From Qipengyuania_C sp046254955 (GTDB taxonomy: Bacteria > Pseudomonadota > Alphaproteobacteria > Sphingomonadales > Sphingomonadaceae): a stretch of DNA of 64,000 bases. The notes beneath the pieces are model-generated. The model was not told the DNA's origin. It did no database searches and worked only from the letters and a program-made list of their open reading frames with translations. The stretch lies in assembly GCF_046254955.1 (NCBI RefSeq), contig NZ_JBJXRG010000003.1, positions 1 through 64,000 of the forward strand. The letters are read 5' to 3'. This document shows positions 34,911-44,215 of this stretch, piece by piece (positions within the stretch are counted from its first letter, which is position 1; the number at the start of each line of letters is the position of its first letter). The position numbers and the translations under genes were made by a program.

Positions 34911-35948
34911 TTATGCAGCCTTCCGTACCTGGTTCCTGCCGCCTTCCTTGGCTGCATAAAGCGCTTCGTCCGCGCGGGCGAAGAGTGTGAGGCTGGTATC
35001 GCCCGCCTGCCAGACCGCATAACCCAAGCTGACCGTCACGCCCGTCACATTGCCGATGGCACTGTTCTTGCCGATCGCGTGACGCAGTCTTTCGGCGATG
35101 GTCAGCACTGTCGAATGCGCTGCTCCCTCCATGCATACCACGAATTCCTCCCCACCCATACGCCCTACCAAGTCATCCTTTCGGGCGTGCTGGCAGGCAA
35201 TGTTGGCCACCCGTTTTAGCACTTCATCGCCCACCTGATGACCGTAGCGGTCGTTGATGGCCTTGAAGTGATCGATATCCAGCATGACCAGCGCAATCGG
35301 CTTGCCGCCTTGGCTGCATTTGAGGATTGCCTTGTCGAGGAAATCCATCACCCGGCGGCGGTTGGCGAGCCCGGTTAACGGATCAGTTTCCGCCTGCTTG
35401 CGCGCTTCGTCGGCGCGGCGTTCGGTCTCACGCAGGGCCTTCTCGCGCGCCCGCACATCGCTGACGTCACGGACAGCGGCGACTATACGGTTTATCGTGC
35501 CATCCCTGCTGCGCATATTACGCGCATTCATCCGGAACACCCGCTGCGCGCCGTCGACGCGCATGATGTTCAGTTCCAGGCTGTAGATCCCGGTATTGTC
35601 CCTGTTGGCGGAAATGGCGTGGCGCAGCTCGTCGACCCCCGATGCCAACAGCATCTCGGCATCGCCCGGGCACAGCTCCTCGAAATCTTCTAGCCCGAAC
35701 AGGCGATTGAGCCCCGCGGACCATACCTGGGCACCCGTTGCCGGGTCATACTCCCAGAAACCAAGCGGCGCGGTATCCTGCGCAAGCTCCAGCATCTGAG
35801 TGACGCGCGAGAGGCGACGGTTCGCACGGCGATACTCGTTCTGGATCCGCCGGCGCCCGGCCCGTTCCTGCTCGGCAAGAACCCAACCCCATGCACCGGT
35901 GAGGATGGCGCAAAGCGCGACAAACACACCTATCGACGAGATTTCCAA
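34911..35948 (-). CDS. Membrane diguanylate cyclase with PAS-like sensor
   Basis: A 345-residue cyclic-di-GMP synthase. One N-terminal membrane helix (residues 5-25) precedes a PAS/PAC region at about 60-165 (GFWEYDPATGAQVWS; closing VAAVRDVSDV). A linker coiled coil (REKALRETERRADEARKQAE) leads into the GGDEF domain, with DPLTGLANRRRVMDF, DIDHFKAINDRYGHQVGD and the active loop RMGGEEFVV. GGEEF variants are catalytically competent. There is no EAL domain. The start is a TTG at 35948 with AAGGA upstream; no ATG fits. Upstream is a hairpin and the DAHP synthase gene. Confidence 0.88.
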   Translation of the reverse strand: MEISSIGVFVALCAILTGAWGWVLAEQERAGRRRIQNEYRRANRRLSRVTQMLELAQDTAPLGFWEYDPATGAQVWSAGLNRLFGLEDFEELCPGDAEMLLASGVDELRHAISANRDNTGIYSLELNIMRVDGAQRVFRMNARNMRSRDGTINRIVAAVRDVSDVRAREKALRETERRADEARKQAETDPLTGLANRRRVMDFLDKAILKCSQGGKPIALVMLDIDHFKAINDRYGHQVGDEVLKRVANIACQHARKDDLVGRMGGEEFVVCMEGAAHSTVLTIAERLRHAIGKNSAIGNVTGVTVSLGYAVWQAGDTSLTLFARADEALYAAKEGGRNQVRKAA

Positions 35949-36017
35949 TTGAGCGATCCTTGCATGGGTTGCGATCTGAGGCTCAAGCCTAGTCGCAATC
36001 GCTCAATGCAAGGTTGG

Positions 36018-36047
36018 TGCTGCCTAGGGACAAGCCCTTAGGCAGCA
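36018..36047. terminator. Hairpin between DAHP synthase and diguanylate cyclase genes
   Basis: TGCTGCCTA (36018-36026) pairs with TAGGCAGCA (36039-36047), extended inward by GGG/CCC with one bulged T and an ACAAG loop. It lies 28 bases past the DAHP synthase stop. There is no strong T tract downstream on either strand, so it may be a weak terminator or another RNA structure. Confidence 0.45.
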
Positions 36048-36075
36048 ACGATAGTCAGTAATTTGTCAGGCGCGA

Positions 36076-37449
36076 TCAGGCCGCGTTGGCTTGTCGCTCA
36101 CCGGCTTCAAGATTGAGCATCTCGGCAATCAGGAATGCCAGCTCGATCGACTGCGCTGCGTTGAGGCGCGGATCACAATGCGTGTGGTAGCGGTCGCCTA
36201 GTGCCTCATCGGTGATGGCGACTGCCCCGCCGACGCATTCGGTCACGTCCTGACCGGTCATCTCGATATGGATGCCCCCGGGATGCGTGCCTTCGTCGCG
36301 ATGGGCGGCGAAGAAGCCTTTCACCTCGGTCAGGATGCGGTCAAACGGCCGCGTCTTGTAGCCGCTGTCAGACTTGATCACGTTGCCGTGCATCGGATCG
36401 CAACTCCACACCACCGGATGGCCTTCGCGCTTCACCGCGCGCAGCAGCGGCGGCAAGCCCGCTTCGACCTTGTCGTGCCCGAAACGGCTGATCAGCGTGA
36501 TCCGGCCGGGTTCGCGCGCCGGATTGAGCGTGTCGAGCAAGGTGAGCAGATCATCAGGTGCAAGGCTCGGCCCGCATTTCATGCCCAATGGATTACCGAT
36601 GCCGCGCGCAAATTCGATATGCGCCGAGCCGGGGAAACGCGTGCGATCGCCGATCCATACCATGTGCGCACTGGTATCGTACCAATCGCCGGTCAAACTG
36701 TCCTGACGCGTAAGCGCCTGCTCGTAAGGAAGCAGCAGCGCCTCGTGGCTGGTGTAGAAACTCGTACCCTTCAGCTGCGGCACGGTCGCAGGATCGATCC
36801 CGCATGCCTCCATGAAATCGAGCGCTTCGCCGATGCGGTCGGCGGTTTCGGCAAATTTATCGGCCCAGGGACTGCGGCCCATGAAATCGAGCGTCCACTG
36901 GTGGACCTGCCGCAGATTGGCATAACCGCCGCCGGCAAAGGCGCGCAAAAGGTTGAGCGTCGCAGCGGCCTGCGAATAGGCTTTGACCATGCGCTGCGGA
37001 TCGTTGGTCCGGCCTGCGGGATCGAATTCGATCGAATTGACATTGTCGCCGAAGTAGCTCGGTAGCGTCACATCGCCTTGCGTTTCAGTCGCAGAAGAGC
37101 GCGGCTTCGCGAATTGTCCGGCCATCCGGCCGACTTTCACGACCGGACGCTTGCTGGCGAAAGTCATCACGACCGCCATCTGCAGCAACACGCGGAACGT
37201 GTCGCGAATGTTGTTGGGGTGGAACTCGGCGAAGCTTTCGGCGCAATCGCCGCCTTGAAGCAGGAAACCGTGGCCATTTGCAACTTCGGCCAGGTCAGCC
37301 TTCAGCGCGCGCGCCTCGCCCGCGAAAACCAGCGGTGGATATTCGGCCAGCGTCGCCTCTGCCTCGGCCAATGCTGCCGCATCGGTATACTCGGGGAGAT
37401 GCCGCGCTTCGTGCGATTTCCAGCTCTCGGGATTCCAGTTCTGTGCCAC
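36076..37449 (-). CDS. Class II 3-deoxy-7-phosphoheptulonate synthase (DAHP synthase)
   Basis: First enzyme of the shikimate pathway, joining phosphoenolpyruvate and erythrose-4-phosphate. The 457-residue plant-like (AroAII) protein shows HGFLLQGGDCAESFAEF (metal-binding Cys), VVKVGRMAGQFAKPRS, ANLRQVHQWTLDFM, MVWIGDRTRFPGSAHIEF and PVVWSCDPMHGNVIK. Start is GTG at 37449. The class II type is usual in sphingomonads. The gene is alone; upstream is a 145-base gap to the M16 peptidase gene. The feedback-binding N-terminal helices of the mycobacterial enzyme are largely absent. Confidence 0.94.
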   Translation of the reverse strand: MAQNWNPESWKSHEARHLPEYTDAAALAEAEATLAEYPPLVFAGEARALKADLAEVANGHGFLLQGGDCAESFAEFHPNNIRDTFRVLLQMAVVMTFASKRPVVKVGRMAGQFAKPRSSATETQGDVTLPSYFGDNVNSIEFDPAGRTNDPQRMVKAYSQAAATLNLLRAFAGGGYANLRQVHQWTLDFMGRSPWADKFAETADRIGEALDFMEACGIDPATVPQLKGTSFYTSHEALLLPYEQALTRQDSLTGDWYDTSAHMVWIGDRTRFPGSAHIEFARGIGNPLGMKCGPSLAPDDLLTLLDTLNPAREPGRITLISRFGHDKVEAGLPPLLRAVKREGHPVVWSCDPMHGNVIKSDSGYKTRPFDRILTEVKGFFAAHRDEGTHPGGIHIEMTGQDVTECVGGAVAITDEALGDRYHTHCDPRLNAAQSIELAFLIAEMLNLEAGERQANAA

Positions 37450-37594
37450 TATTCTAGTCTTCCAATCTGTCGGAGGCGCGCCTTAGGCGCTTGGCGACCG
37501 AAACGCAAAGGCTCGCTCGGAGCAAGAACAGTAATCTTTCGCCGCCCGTATCTCCGGTGCAACGCAAGTTTCAGGTGTTACTTTTGCCTTCGGG

Positions 37595-40570
37595 TTAGCC
37601 CCCCAGCGATTCACCCGCCTCGGTATCGCGTACGGCAAGTTCCTGCCCCTCGGGGATCACCGCCACTTTCAGCCCCGGATGTGACACCAGGTAACGCTGT
37701 GCAAGCGCCTGCATGATCCCGGGCGTCGTTTGCGAATAGTCGGTCACAAGGCCGCGCATCAGGTCGACCCGGCGTGGATCGCTACTCGCACCTTCGAGGT
37801 TGTAGAGCCAGAATTGCTGGCTTGATAGCGCGCGCTCGATCAGTTGGCGAAGCGGTTCGGTCACGCGGTTGAGCTCGTCTTCCGAGGGCGGATTGGCCGC
37901 GAGGTCGCGTGCGATTGCATCGGCCTCCTCGAAGAATGCCGGAACATCTTCCGGCCGGATCTGTGCAAGCGCGAGGATAGTGCCGCCCGTGTCGACATCG
38001 ACCGGCCAGTTGGAAATGACCTGCGGCGCATAGCTGGCACCCGAGCGCTCGCGCATCGCCTCTAGCAAACGATTGCTGAAGAGCTGCGTGAGAATCTCAA
38101 GCTGGCGGGATTCGCGCAGATTGGTGACGCCGCCGCCGCTGGGCCATGCCACTACCGCTGCAGCCTGGTCGGGATCGCCGCGATGGAACAGCACCTGCGT
38201 GTCTGCCGAACTTTCCGAGAAGGTTGGCACGCGGGCCGCTACGTCCTGCGGGATCGGGTCACGCGGACGCAAGGCGCCGAATGTTTCCGAGAGAGCGGCG
38301 ATTGTCGCATCGCGGTCAAACTCGCCGAACACGAGCACTTCCACCGGCCCTTGCTTCAGAAGCGGCTCCCACACTTTGCGGAATTCCTCGGGCGACGCAT
38401 CGGCAATCGTCGCCGGATCGGGCATCGCAAAACGCGGATCGCGGTCCCTGATAAGGAAATCGAGATCGCGGTTCAGAACGCCGCCCGGGCTGGCCGAGAA
38501 ACTCTCGTAGGTCAGCCGCGCAGCCGCCTTGGCCCGTTCCACCGGATTAGGGTCCCATCGCGGCATGCCGAGCTTGGCCGCGAACAGGTAAAGCTGATCG
38601 GCCACATCGTCCGAACGGGTCTGCGCTGTGAACGTGAATACGCCTTCCTCGATCTCGAAATCAAAACCCATCTTGCGGCCGGTCGAAATGCGGTCGAGCT
38701 CTTCCTGGCCCAGTTCACCCAGACCCGAGCCGACCAGCGCCATTTCGCCAAGGAGTATGTACGGCCCCTCGTCCGGTTCGAAGGCGCGCTGGCCCGAACC
38801 GAACCGCACCTTGACCGAGACGCGTCCCGGTTCCGCCGTGTTCGACCACAGGATCGCCTTGACGCCATTGTCGAACTCGAGCTGCTCGATATCGAGCAAT
38901 CCGATCGGATTCTGCGACACGATACGGCCCGGCTGGCCGATTGCTGGCAGGTCGTCGAACGAGATCGACTGCGCAGCCAGTCGCGAAGTCGCATCGGCGG
39001 CGACCGGGGCCGCCATTGCCGTGCGCAAAGCGGCCTTGTCAGCTTCGCCAATGGTGGGAGTGACATAGACTCCGCGAATGACATCGCCTTCGAACAGCTT
39101 ACGAGTGTGCTTGAGGATATTCTCCGGCGTCATCTTCTCACGCATGCCGCGGAAAACATTGAGAATGGTGTCGGGTGCAGCGACCGTCTCGCGAATGTCC
39201 ACCGCCATGACGATATTATCGGCCAGGGTGGATCCCGCCTGCAGGCTTGCCTGCTCGAGCGAATTGGCCAGCGCGATGTCGAATTCGGCTGCTTCGCGGT
39301 CGATTTCTTCCTGCGTCGGCGCTTCGGCGAGAGCATCGGCGATCACGCCGCGCACTTCGGTCAGTGCAGATTGCCAGTCGCCGCTGAGCGGCGCCATGGT
39401 GACGAAGGTCGCATCGGTTGAACGGCTGACATCATCTTGCTGCACCTGGGCATAGAGGAAGGAGCCGCCCGAGCGTGCACGCGCTTCGAGCCGACGATTG
39501 ATGATTGCCTGCGACAGCGCATCGAGCATCAACCCTTCGTTGTAAACGATGGTATCCTCGACCGGGCGCCAGGGACGCAGCACGGCATAAGTCAGGTTGC
39601 GCGGCAAGTCGGGCTCGACCGTGACCGCAACCTCGCCAAGCGGGTAATCTGGATCGACACCAGCCGGAGCGACCGGATCGCCGAAATTCGGTGCCTCGAC
39701 GCCTTCGCCCTTGCCCTTCCAGTCACCGAACCACTGTTCAACCAGTGCAGCAAAATCGCGCGGATCACCGTCTCCGGCGACCACGATCACTGTGTTTTCC
39801 GGGCGGTACCATCGGCGGTGGAATTCCGCGACGCTGGCCGCAGTTGCTCCATTGAGAGTCTCGTCAGTGCCTATCGGCTTGCGCACGGCAAGGCGCTGCC
39901 CAGCATACAGCGTTTCGCGGGTAACATCGCCGACGCGGCCTTGCGCACCGCCGCGTTCGCGCTTCTCGGCAAAAACGATGGGGAGATCGGCAGCCAGGTT
40001 CGTCGCATTGATCACCGGATCTCGCATCATCCCCGAAAGAAGCTTGAAACTTTCCGCTACTTTCTCGGCCGATGCATTGGGCAAATCCAGTTGGTAAACG
40101 GTCTGCGTCGGCGTGGTTGTCGCATTGGTGTCACTGCCGAAGGTAGCGCCTAGGCGCTGCCAGCGCGGGATCGCTTCGCCCGGCCCGAGATATTTGCTTT
40201 CGCGGAACACCATATGTTCGAGCAGGTGCGCAAAGCCGCGCTCATGGTCACGCTCGTGCAGCGATCCGGCGTCGATGCGGATGCGGATCGAGACCTGGCC
40301 CGGCGGCACGCCATTGCGGCGCACGGCATAGCGCAGGCCGTTGTCCATCTCGCCGAACTGCCATTCCTTGTCGCGCGGAACATCGCTGCCGCGATAAATC
40401 CACGGCGTTTCATCGCCTGTCTGGAGCGCCGTCGGGGCAGGAAGCGTGGGCGTATTGCCCGGCGGCAGCGTATAGACGTCCTGTGCGGGAAGCACAGCAG
40501 GCAGCAGGAGCAGCGGGAGGACTAGCGAAAGGCGCCGCAGCGCGCGCGGGAAAGCAGACATGCGGGCCAT
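37595..40570 (-). CDS. Secreted M16-family zinc metallopeptidase
   Basis: Large pitrilysin-type peptidase of 991 residues. A signal peptide begins at ATG 40570 (MARMSAFPRALRRLSLV, cut near LPAQ); a start at 40561 is also possible. The inverted zinc motif HLLEH is in GFAHLLEHMVFRESKY at about residue 120, with the distal Glu about 75 residues on (PIVFAEKRERGG). The second half is a catalytically inactive M16 lobe (repeated peptidase M16_C segments, for example VKVRFGSGQRAFEPDEGP). Length is typical of the one-chain bacterial form. It acts in the periplasm or outside; the substrate is unknown. It is divergent from the NifU-type gene. Confidence 0.9.
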   Translation of the reverse strand: MARMSAFPRALRRLSLVLPLLLLPAVLPAQDVYTLPPGNTPTLPAPTALQTGDETPWIYRGSDVPRDKEWQFGEMDNGLRYAVRRNGVPPGQVSIRIRIDAGSLHERDHERGFAHLLEHMVFRESKYLGPGEAIPRWQRLGATFGSDTNATTTPTQTVYQLDLPNASAEKVAESFKLLSGMMRDPVINATNLAADLPIVFAEKRERGGAQGRVGDVTRETLYAGQRLAVRKPIGTDETLNGATAASVAEFHRRWYRPENTVIVVAGDGDPRDFAALVEQWFGDWKGKGEGVEAPNFGDPVAPAGVDPDYPLGEVAVTVEPDLPRNLTYAVLRPWRPVEDTIVYNEGLMLDALSQAIINRRLEARARSGGSFLYAQVQQDDVSRSTDATFVTMAPLSGDWQSALTEVRGVIADALAEAPTQEEIDREAAEFDIALANSLEQASLQAGSTLADNIVMAVDIRETVAAPDTILNVFRGMREKMTPENILKHTRKLFEGDVIRGVYVTPTIGEADKAALRTAMAAPVAADATSRLAAQSISFDDLPAIGQPGRIVSQNPIGLLDIEQLEFDNGVKAILWSNTAEPGRVSVKVRFGSGQRAFEPDEGPYILLGEMALVGSGLGELGQEELDRISTGRKMGFDFEIEEGVFTFTAQTRSDDVADQLYLFAAKLGMPRWDPNPVERAKAAARLTYESFSASPGGVLNRDLDFLIRDRDPRFAMPDPATIADASPEEFRKVWEPLLKQGPVEVLVFGEFDRDATIAALSETFGALRPRDPIPQDVAARVPTFSESSADTQVLFHRGDPDQAAAVVAWPSGGGVTNLRESRQLEILTQLFSNRLLEAMRERSGASYAPQVISNWPVDVDTGGTILALAQIRPEDVPAFFEEADAIARDLAANPPSEDELNRVTEPLRQLIERALSSQQFWLYNLEGASSDPRRVDLMRGLVTDYSQTTPGIMQALAQRYLVSHPGLKVAVIPEGQELAVRDTEAGESLGG

Positions 40571-40665
40571 ATAGGGAGCGAAAAGGTGAAGGGATAGTGA
40601 ATGTGTTGCCGCGCGCAGCATCGCTTTCCCTTGTGGGCGCAGCCGCCCGCCCCTACATCAGCCCC

Positions 40666-41247
40666 ATGTTCATCGAGACCGAAACCACGCCCAACCCGCA
40701 AAGCCTCAAGTTCCTGCCCGGAAAGCCGGTCATGACATCGGGCACGCGCGAATTCGCCAGCCCCGAAGCTTCCGAAGCGAGCCCGCTTGCGCAGGCGATC
40801 TTCGATACGGGCGAAGTCACCAATGTTTTCTTTGGCAGCGACTTTGTCTCTGTAACCGCAGCGCCGGGTGCCGATTGGGGGACGCTCAAGCCGCAGGTGG
40901 TCTCGATCCTGCTCGATCATTTTGTGAGCGAGGCACCGTTGTTCGTTGGCGGTACTGCTGGCGATATCTCCGTCCCGCCCGAAGAAGAAGACATGGCGGT
41001 AGAAGACGATCCGGCCAATGCCGATATTGTCGCGCAGATCCATGAATTGCTCGAGACCCGTGTCCGCCCCGCCGTAGCCGGTGATGGCGGCGACATACGC
41101 TATCGCGGATTCAAGGACGGGGTAGTCTATCTGACCATGCAAGGTGCCTGCGCCGGTTGTCCCAGCTCAACCGCCACGCTCAAGCACGGAATTGAAGGCT
41201 TGTTGAAACATTATGTGCCGGAGGTCGTTGAAGTCCGCGCAGCTTGA
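40666..41247 (+). CDS. NifU-type iron-sulfur cluster carrier (NfuA-like)
   Basis: Iron-sulfur scaffold or carrier of 193 residues. The N-terminal Nfu domain begins MFIETETTPNPQSLKFLPG. The C-terminal NifU domain carries RPAVAGDGGDIRYRGF and the cluster-binding pair CAGCPSS. This is the mitochondrial Nfu1-like arrangement usual in alphaproteobacteria. ATG 40666 is chosen by homology; longer in-frame extensions are the antisense of the peptidase signal region. A RutE-like reductase follows after 25 bases, likely in the same operon. Confidence 0.92.
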   Translation: MFIETETTPNPQSLKFLPGKPVMTSGTREFASPEASEASPLAQAIFDTGEVTNVFFGSDFVSVTAAPGADWGTLKPQVVSILLDHFVSEAPLFVGGTAGDISVPPEEEDMAVEDDPANADIVAQIHELLETRVRPAVAGDGGDIRYRGFKDGVVYLTMQGACAGCPSSTATLKHGIEGLLKHYVPEVVEVRAA

Positions 41248-41272
41248 TTTTTTAACGTCACCTGAGGACCCG

Positions 41273-41881
41273 ATGACAAAGCAGTTCCACGACAACACAC
41301 TTTCCGCCGACGCGCTGGACCAACTTTTCCGCGAAGCACGTAGCTACAACGACTGGCTCGACAATCCCGTTTCGACCGAACAGATCGACGCAATCTACGA
41401 TCTCATGAAGATGGGACCGACGTCCGCAAATATGCAGCCGGCGCGGATCGTGTGGGTACAGTCCGACGAGGCCAAAGCGAAACTGGTCGACTGCGTGTCC
41501 GACGGCAACAAGGACAAGGTCAAGGCCGCGCCCGTGACCGCGATCATCGCGCATGACATCGATTTCCACGAAGAGTTGCCCTGGCTGTTCCCACATACTG
41601 ATGCCAAGAGCTGGTTCGAAGGCGACGAAGAAGGCCGCAAGGAAGGCGCATTCCGCAATTCCTCGCTGCAAGGTGCCTATCTGATGCTCGCCGCTCGCGC
41701 GGTCGGCCTCGATTGTGGGCCGATGTCGGGCTTCGATGCCGGAGCGGTCGAGAGCGCGTTTCTCTCTGATGATCCGCGCCACAAGGTCAATTTCATCTGC
41801 TCGATCGGTTATGGCGATCCGGAATCGATCTTCGATCGCAGCCCGCGCCCCGACTTCGAAACATTCAACCGCATCGTCTGA
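41273..41881 (+). CDS. Malonic semialdehyde reductase-like nitroreductase (RutE family)
   Basis: Flavin-dependent oxidoreductase of 202 residues. The N-terminal ALDQLFREARSYNDWLDNPV, the FMN-binding GPTSANMQPARIVWV and the GLDCGPMSGFDA motif near residue 145 place it in the RutE/HadB subgroup of nitroreductases. Characterised RutE reduces malonic semialdehyde to 3-hydroxypropionate in pyrimidine breakdown. No other rut gene is present here, so the reaction is tentative. ATG 41273 has GAGGA upstream. It follows the NifU-type gene closely and precedes tsaB by 37 bases. Confidence 0.86.
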   Translation: MTKQFHDNTLSADALDQLFREARSYNDWLDNPVSTEQIDAIYDLMKMGPTSANMQPARIVWVQSDEAKAKLVDCVSDGNKDKVKAAPVTAIIAHDIDFHEELPWLFPHTDAKSWFEGDEEGRKEGAFRNSSLQGAYLMLAARAVGLDCGPMSGFDAGAVESAFLSDDPRHKVNFICSIGYGDPESIFDRSPRPDFETFNRIV

Positions 41882-41918
41882 CTTGCAGCGACGCGCTGGC
41901 TGAGGCAGTTGCGCGGCC

Positions 41919-42530
41919 ATGCGCACGCTTGCGATAGATACGGCGACCGAGGCCTGCTCGGTGGCGCTTTTCGATGGCACCGAGGTAATCGGGAGCTATC
42001 ACAAAGTGCTGGGTCGCGGTCACGCCGAACGGCTTGTCCCTGCCATTGCCGGCCTGCCCGACAAGGGCCGCGCCGAGCGGATCCTTGTTTCGCTGGGCCC
42101 AGGCAGCTTCACAGGTGTACGGATCGGCATCGCCGCTGCCCGCTCGCTGGGTATCGCCTGGGGCGTGGAAGTCATAGGCTACCCGACGCTCGCCATCCTG
42201 AGTGCCGAAGCACGCTGGCGCTACCCGGGCAAGAGCACGAGCGTCGCGATCCGTGCCGGGCATGGCGAAATCTTCGTGCAGGATTTTGATGGTGACGGGC
42301 TCCCGGAGAACGAGCTGGCATCGCTGCCGCTTGAAGACGCGGCCAAGGCAGCCGCGCACCCGGTCATCGCGGGAAGCATGGCCAATGAAGTCGCGCTGGA
42401 ACGTACCCACGGGCTCGCGGCGGATATGCACCCCAATGCAATCCGCGCATTGGCAATACCTGCCCAGCTTCTGACCAGCGAACTGCGCCCGATTTACGGC
42501 CGCGAACCGGATGCCAAGCTGCCAAAATGA
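41919..42530 (+). CDS. tsaB: tRNA threonylcarbamoyladenosine biosynthesis protein TsaB
   Basis: Non-catalytic partner of TsaD in t6A37 tRNA modification. The 203-residue protein has the ASKHA-fold N-terminus MRTLAIDTATEACSVAL, HAERLVPAIAGL, and the hallmark SLGPGSFTGVRIGIAAA. Its length (203) is near the short end for the family, since the C-terminal lobe is reduced as in many alphaproteobacteria. The stop overlaps the start of rimI (ATGA), the usual arrangement. Confidence 0.93.
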   Translation: MRTLAIDTATEACSVALFDGTEVIGSYHKVLGRGHAERLVPAIAGLPDKGRAERILVSLGPGSFTGVRIGIAAARSLGIAWGVEVIGYPTLAILSAEARWRYPGKSTSVAIRAGHGEIFVQDFDGDGLPENELASLPLEDAAKAAAHPVIAGSMANEVALERTHGLAADMHPNAIRALAIPAQLLTSELRPIYGREPDAKLPK

Positions 42531-42985
42531 TCGCCGAGCTCAACGCAATCATGGAAGTAATGGACGCGGCCTTCGATCCGCACTGGGGCGAGGCATGGAA
42601 TCGCCAGCAAGTGATCGGCTCGCTCAGTATGCCGCATACCCATTGCCTTATTGTCGATGCGAATGGCGACAACTGGGAGGAGCCGGCCGAACCCGCCGGT
42701 TTCCTGCTTTCCCGTGCGGCACCGGGAGAAGAGGAATTGTTGCTCGTCGCAGTAAAACCGGAAATACGCGGGAAAGGCCTCGGGGCACGGCTGATGCAAG
42801 CCTTTGCGGCAGCGGCCGCCGATCGCGGCGCACAAAAGGTTTTTCTCGAGATGCGTTCGAACAACGAGGCCGAGCGACTCTACCGAGCCCAGGGCTTTGA
42901 ACCCATCGGCCAGCGGAAGAACTACTATCGGCTGTCCGACGGCTCTCGCCTTGACGCCATCACCATGGGTAAATCGCTACTTTAG
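42527..42985 (+). CDS. rimI: GNAT acetyltransferase RimI-like
   Basis: Probable N-alpha-acetyltransferase of ribosomal protein S18, 152 residues. The acetyl-CoA loop is ELLLVAVKPEIRGKGLGAR, and EMRSNNEAERLYRAQGFEPI is the typical RimI C-terminal motif with NxxAxxLYxxxGF. The start overlaps the tsaB stop by 4 bases. RimI identity rests on this tsaB coupling and the motif; other GNAT activities cannot be excluded. The region after it (about 130 bases) is a promoter gap before mucR. Confidence 0.88.
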   Translation: MIAELNAIMEVMDAAFDPHWGEAWNRQQVIGSLSMPHTHCLIVDANGDNWEEPAEPAGFLLSRAAPGEEELLLVAVKPEIRGKGLGARLMQAFAAAAADRGAQKVFLEMRSNNEAERLYRAQGFEPIGQRKNYYRLSDGSRLDAITMGKSLL

Positions 42986-43117
42986 CTATTTCTTTATTTG
43001 CCGCGTGCAATTCGATCCCCAGCCTTGGCTTGTGCAAGCGCGGCACCTGTGGTTACTCAATTCCCGGTCGCACAATAAGAAACGGGTAAGCCAGGCCGTA
43101 AAGGCAGGAGAAAAAAT

Positions 43118-43714
43118 ATGGAAACTCCAGAAATCGATATGACCGAAACGCTGATCACGCTGACTTCAGATATTGTCGCTGCGCATGTTAGCAATAACAG
43201 CGTGGGAGTGGATGACGTACCGGCGCTGATCCGGAATGTGCACGAAGCTCTTGCCGGACTCGGCGGATCGGGCGGATCCAACGCACCTCGTCCGGAGCCG
43301 GCGGTTGCGATCCGCGGCTCGGTCAAGAAGAATGCGATCACGTGCCTCGATTGCGGCAAGAAAATGAAGATGCTCAAGCGCCACCTGACGACCGAGCATG
43401 GCCTGACGATCGACGAATATCGCCAGCGTTGGGGTCTGCCCTCGGACTATCCGATGGTCGCTCCCGCCTATGCCGAAACGCGCCGCGACCTGGCGAAGAA
43501 GATCGGCCTTGGCCGCAAACCGGGCCAGAAGGTGATGACAAAGGCGGCGTCCAAGAAGAAGGCGGCGCCCAAGAAGAAGGCTGCTCCAAAGAAGAAGGCA
43601 GCTCCAAAGAAGAAGGCAGCGACCGCCAAGGCATCCGCACCCAAGCCCTCAACAAAGAAAGCTCCGGCAAAGAAGAAACCCGCGCCCGCCCGGAGGAAAC
43701 CGGCCAAGAAATAG
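43118..43714 (+). CDS. MucR/Ros-family transcriptional regulator with histone-H1-like tail
   Basis: A 198-residue zinc-finger DNA-binding protein. The N-terminal oligomerisation region (TLITLTSDIVAAHVSNNSV) is followed by the Ros/MucR zinc finger, CLDCGKKMKMLKRHLTTEH, at about residues 76-95, then GLTIDEYRQRWGLPSDYPMV and YAETRRDLAKKIGLGR. Typical MucR proteins end near here, at about 140-150 residues. This one adds roughly 55 residues of Lys/Ala/Pro repeats (for example KKKAAPKKKAAPKKKAA). MucR proteins act as H-NS-like, AT-rich DNA binders; the tail should add strong nonspecific DNA affinity. It lies just upstream of fur. Confidence 0.9.
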   Translation: METPEIDMTETLITLTSDIVAAHVSNNSVGVDDVPALIRNVHEALAGLGGSGGSNAPRPEPAVAIRGSVKKNAITCLDCGKKMKMLKRHLTTEHGLTIDEYRQRWGLPSDYPMVAPAYAETRRDLAKKIGLGRKPGQKVMTKAASKKKAAPKKKAAPKKKAAPKKKAATAKASAPKPSTKKAPAKKKPAPARRKPAKK

Positions 43715-43792
43715 GTCGCCGGCAATGCCATCGGCTTGAGTAGAGCGCCTCGGCCCACTATGGGTCGGGGCACCCTCACCATCGGAGCATCC

Positions 43793-44215
43793 GTGCAGCA
43801 AAAGATCGACCTTGAACAATTGTGCGCCGACAGGGGTTTGCGCATCACCGAACAGCGCCGCGTGATTGCCCGTGTGCTGTCCGAAAGTGATGACCACCCC
43901 GATGTCGAATTGCTGCATGAGCGTGCTTCGGCAATCGATCCCAAGATCTCGATCGCGACAGTCTATCGCACAGTGCGCCTGTTCGAGGAGGCCGGTATCC
44001 TTGATCGTCACGATTTCGGTGACGGGCGCGCGCGTTACGAGGCCGCACCCGAGGCGCATCATGACCATCTGATAGATGTCGAAACGGGCAATGTGGTCGA
44101 ATTCGTCGATCCCGAGCTTGAAGCTCTGCAAAAGCAGATCGCCGAGAAGCTTGGCTTCCGCCTGGTTGATCACCGGATGGAACTCTATGGCGTCCGGCTT
44201 GACCGCGACAACTGA
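43793..44215 (+). CDS. fur: Ferric uptake regulator family protein (Fur)
   Basis: Metal-responsive dimeric repressor of 140 residues. The winged helix (LCADRGLRITEQRRVIARVL, TVYRTVRLFEEAGIL) precedes the metal/dimer domain with HHDHLIDVETGNVVEF. I chose the GTG at 43793 because GGAG lies 6 bases upstream and the length then equals typical Fur; an upstream in-frame ATG at 43736 adds 19 unlikely residues. The CxxC zinc sites of E. coli Fur are missing, as in many alphaproteobacterial Fur/Mur proteins, so iron or manganese sensing is undecided. Its 3' end overlaps the next gene by 29 bases. Confidence 0.9.
   Translation: MQQKIDLEQLCADRGLRITEQRRVIARVLSESDDHPDVELLHERASAIDPKISIATVYRTVRLFEEAGILDRHDFGDGRARYEAAPEAHHDHLIDVETGNVVEFVDPELEALQKQIAEKLGFRLVDHRMELYGVRLDRDN

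Noticed and set aside
43550..43700. AAG-rich repeats at the end of mucR considered as a tandem-repeat or CRISPR-like array
   Set aside because: They are in-frame Lys/Ala/Pro codons of the MucR tail, with no spacers and no repeat of fixed length.
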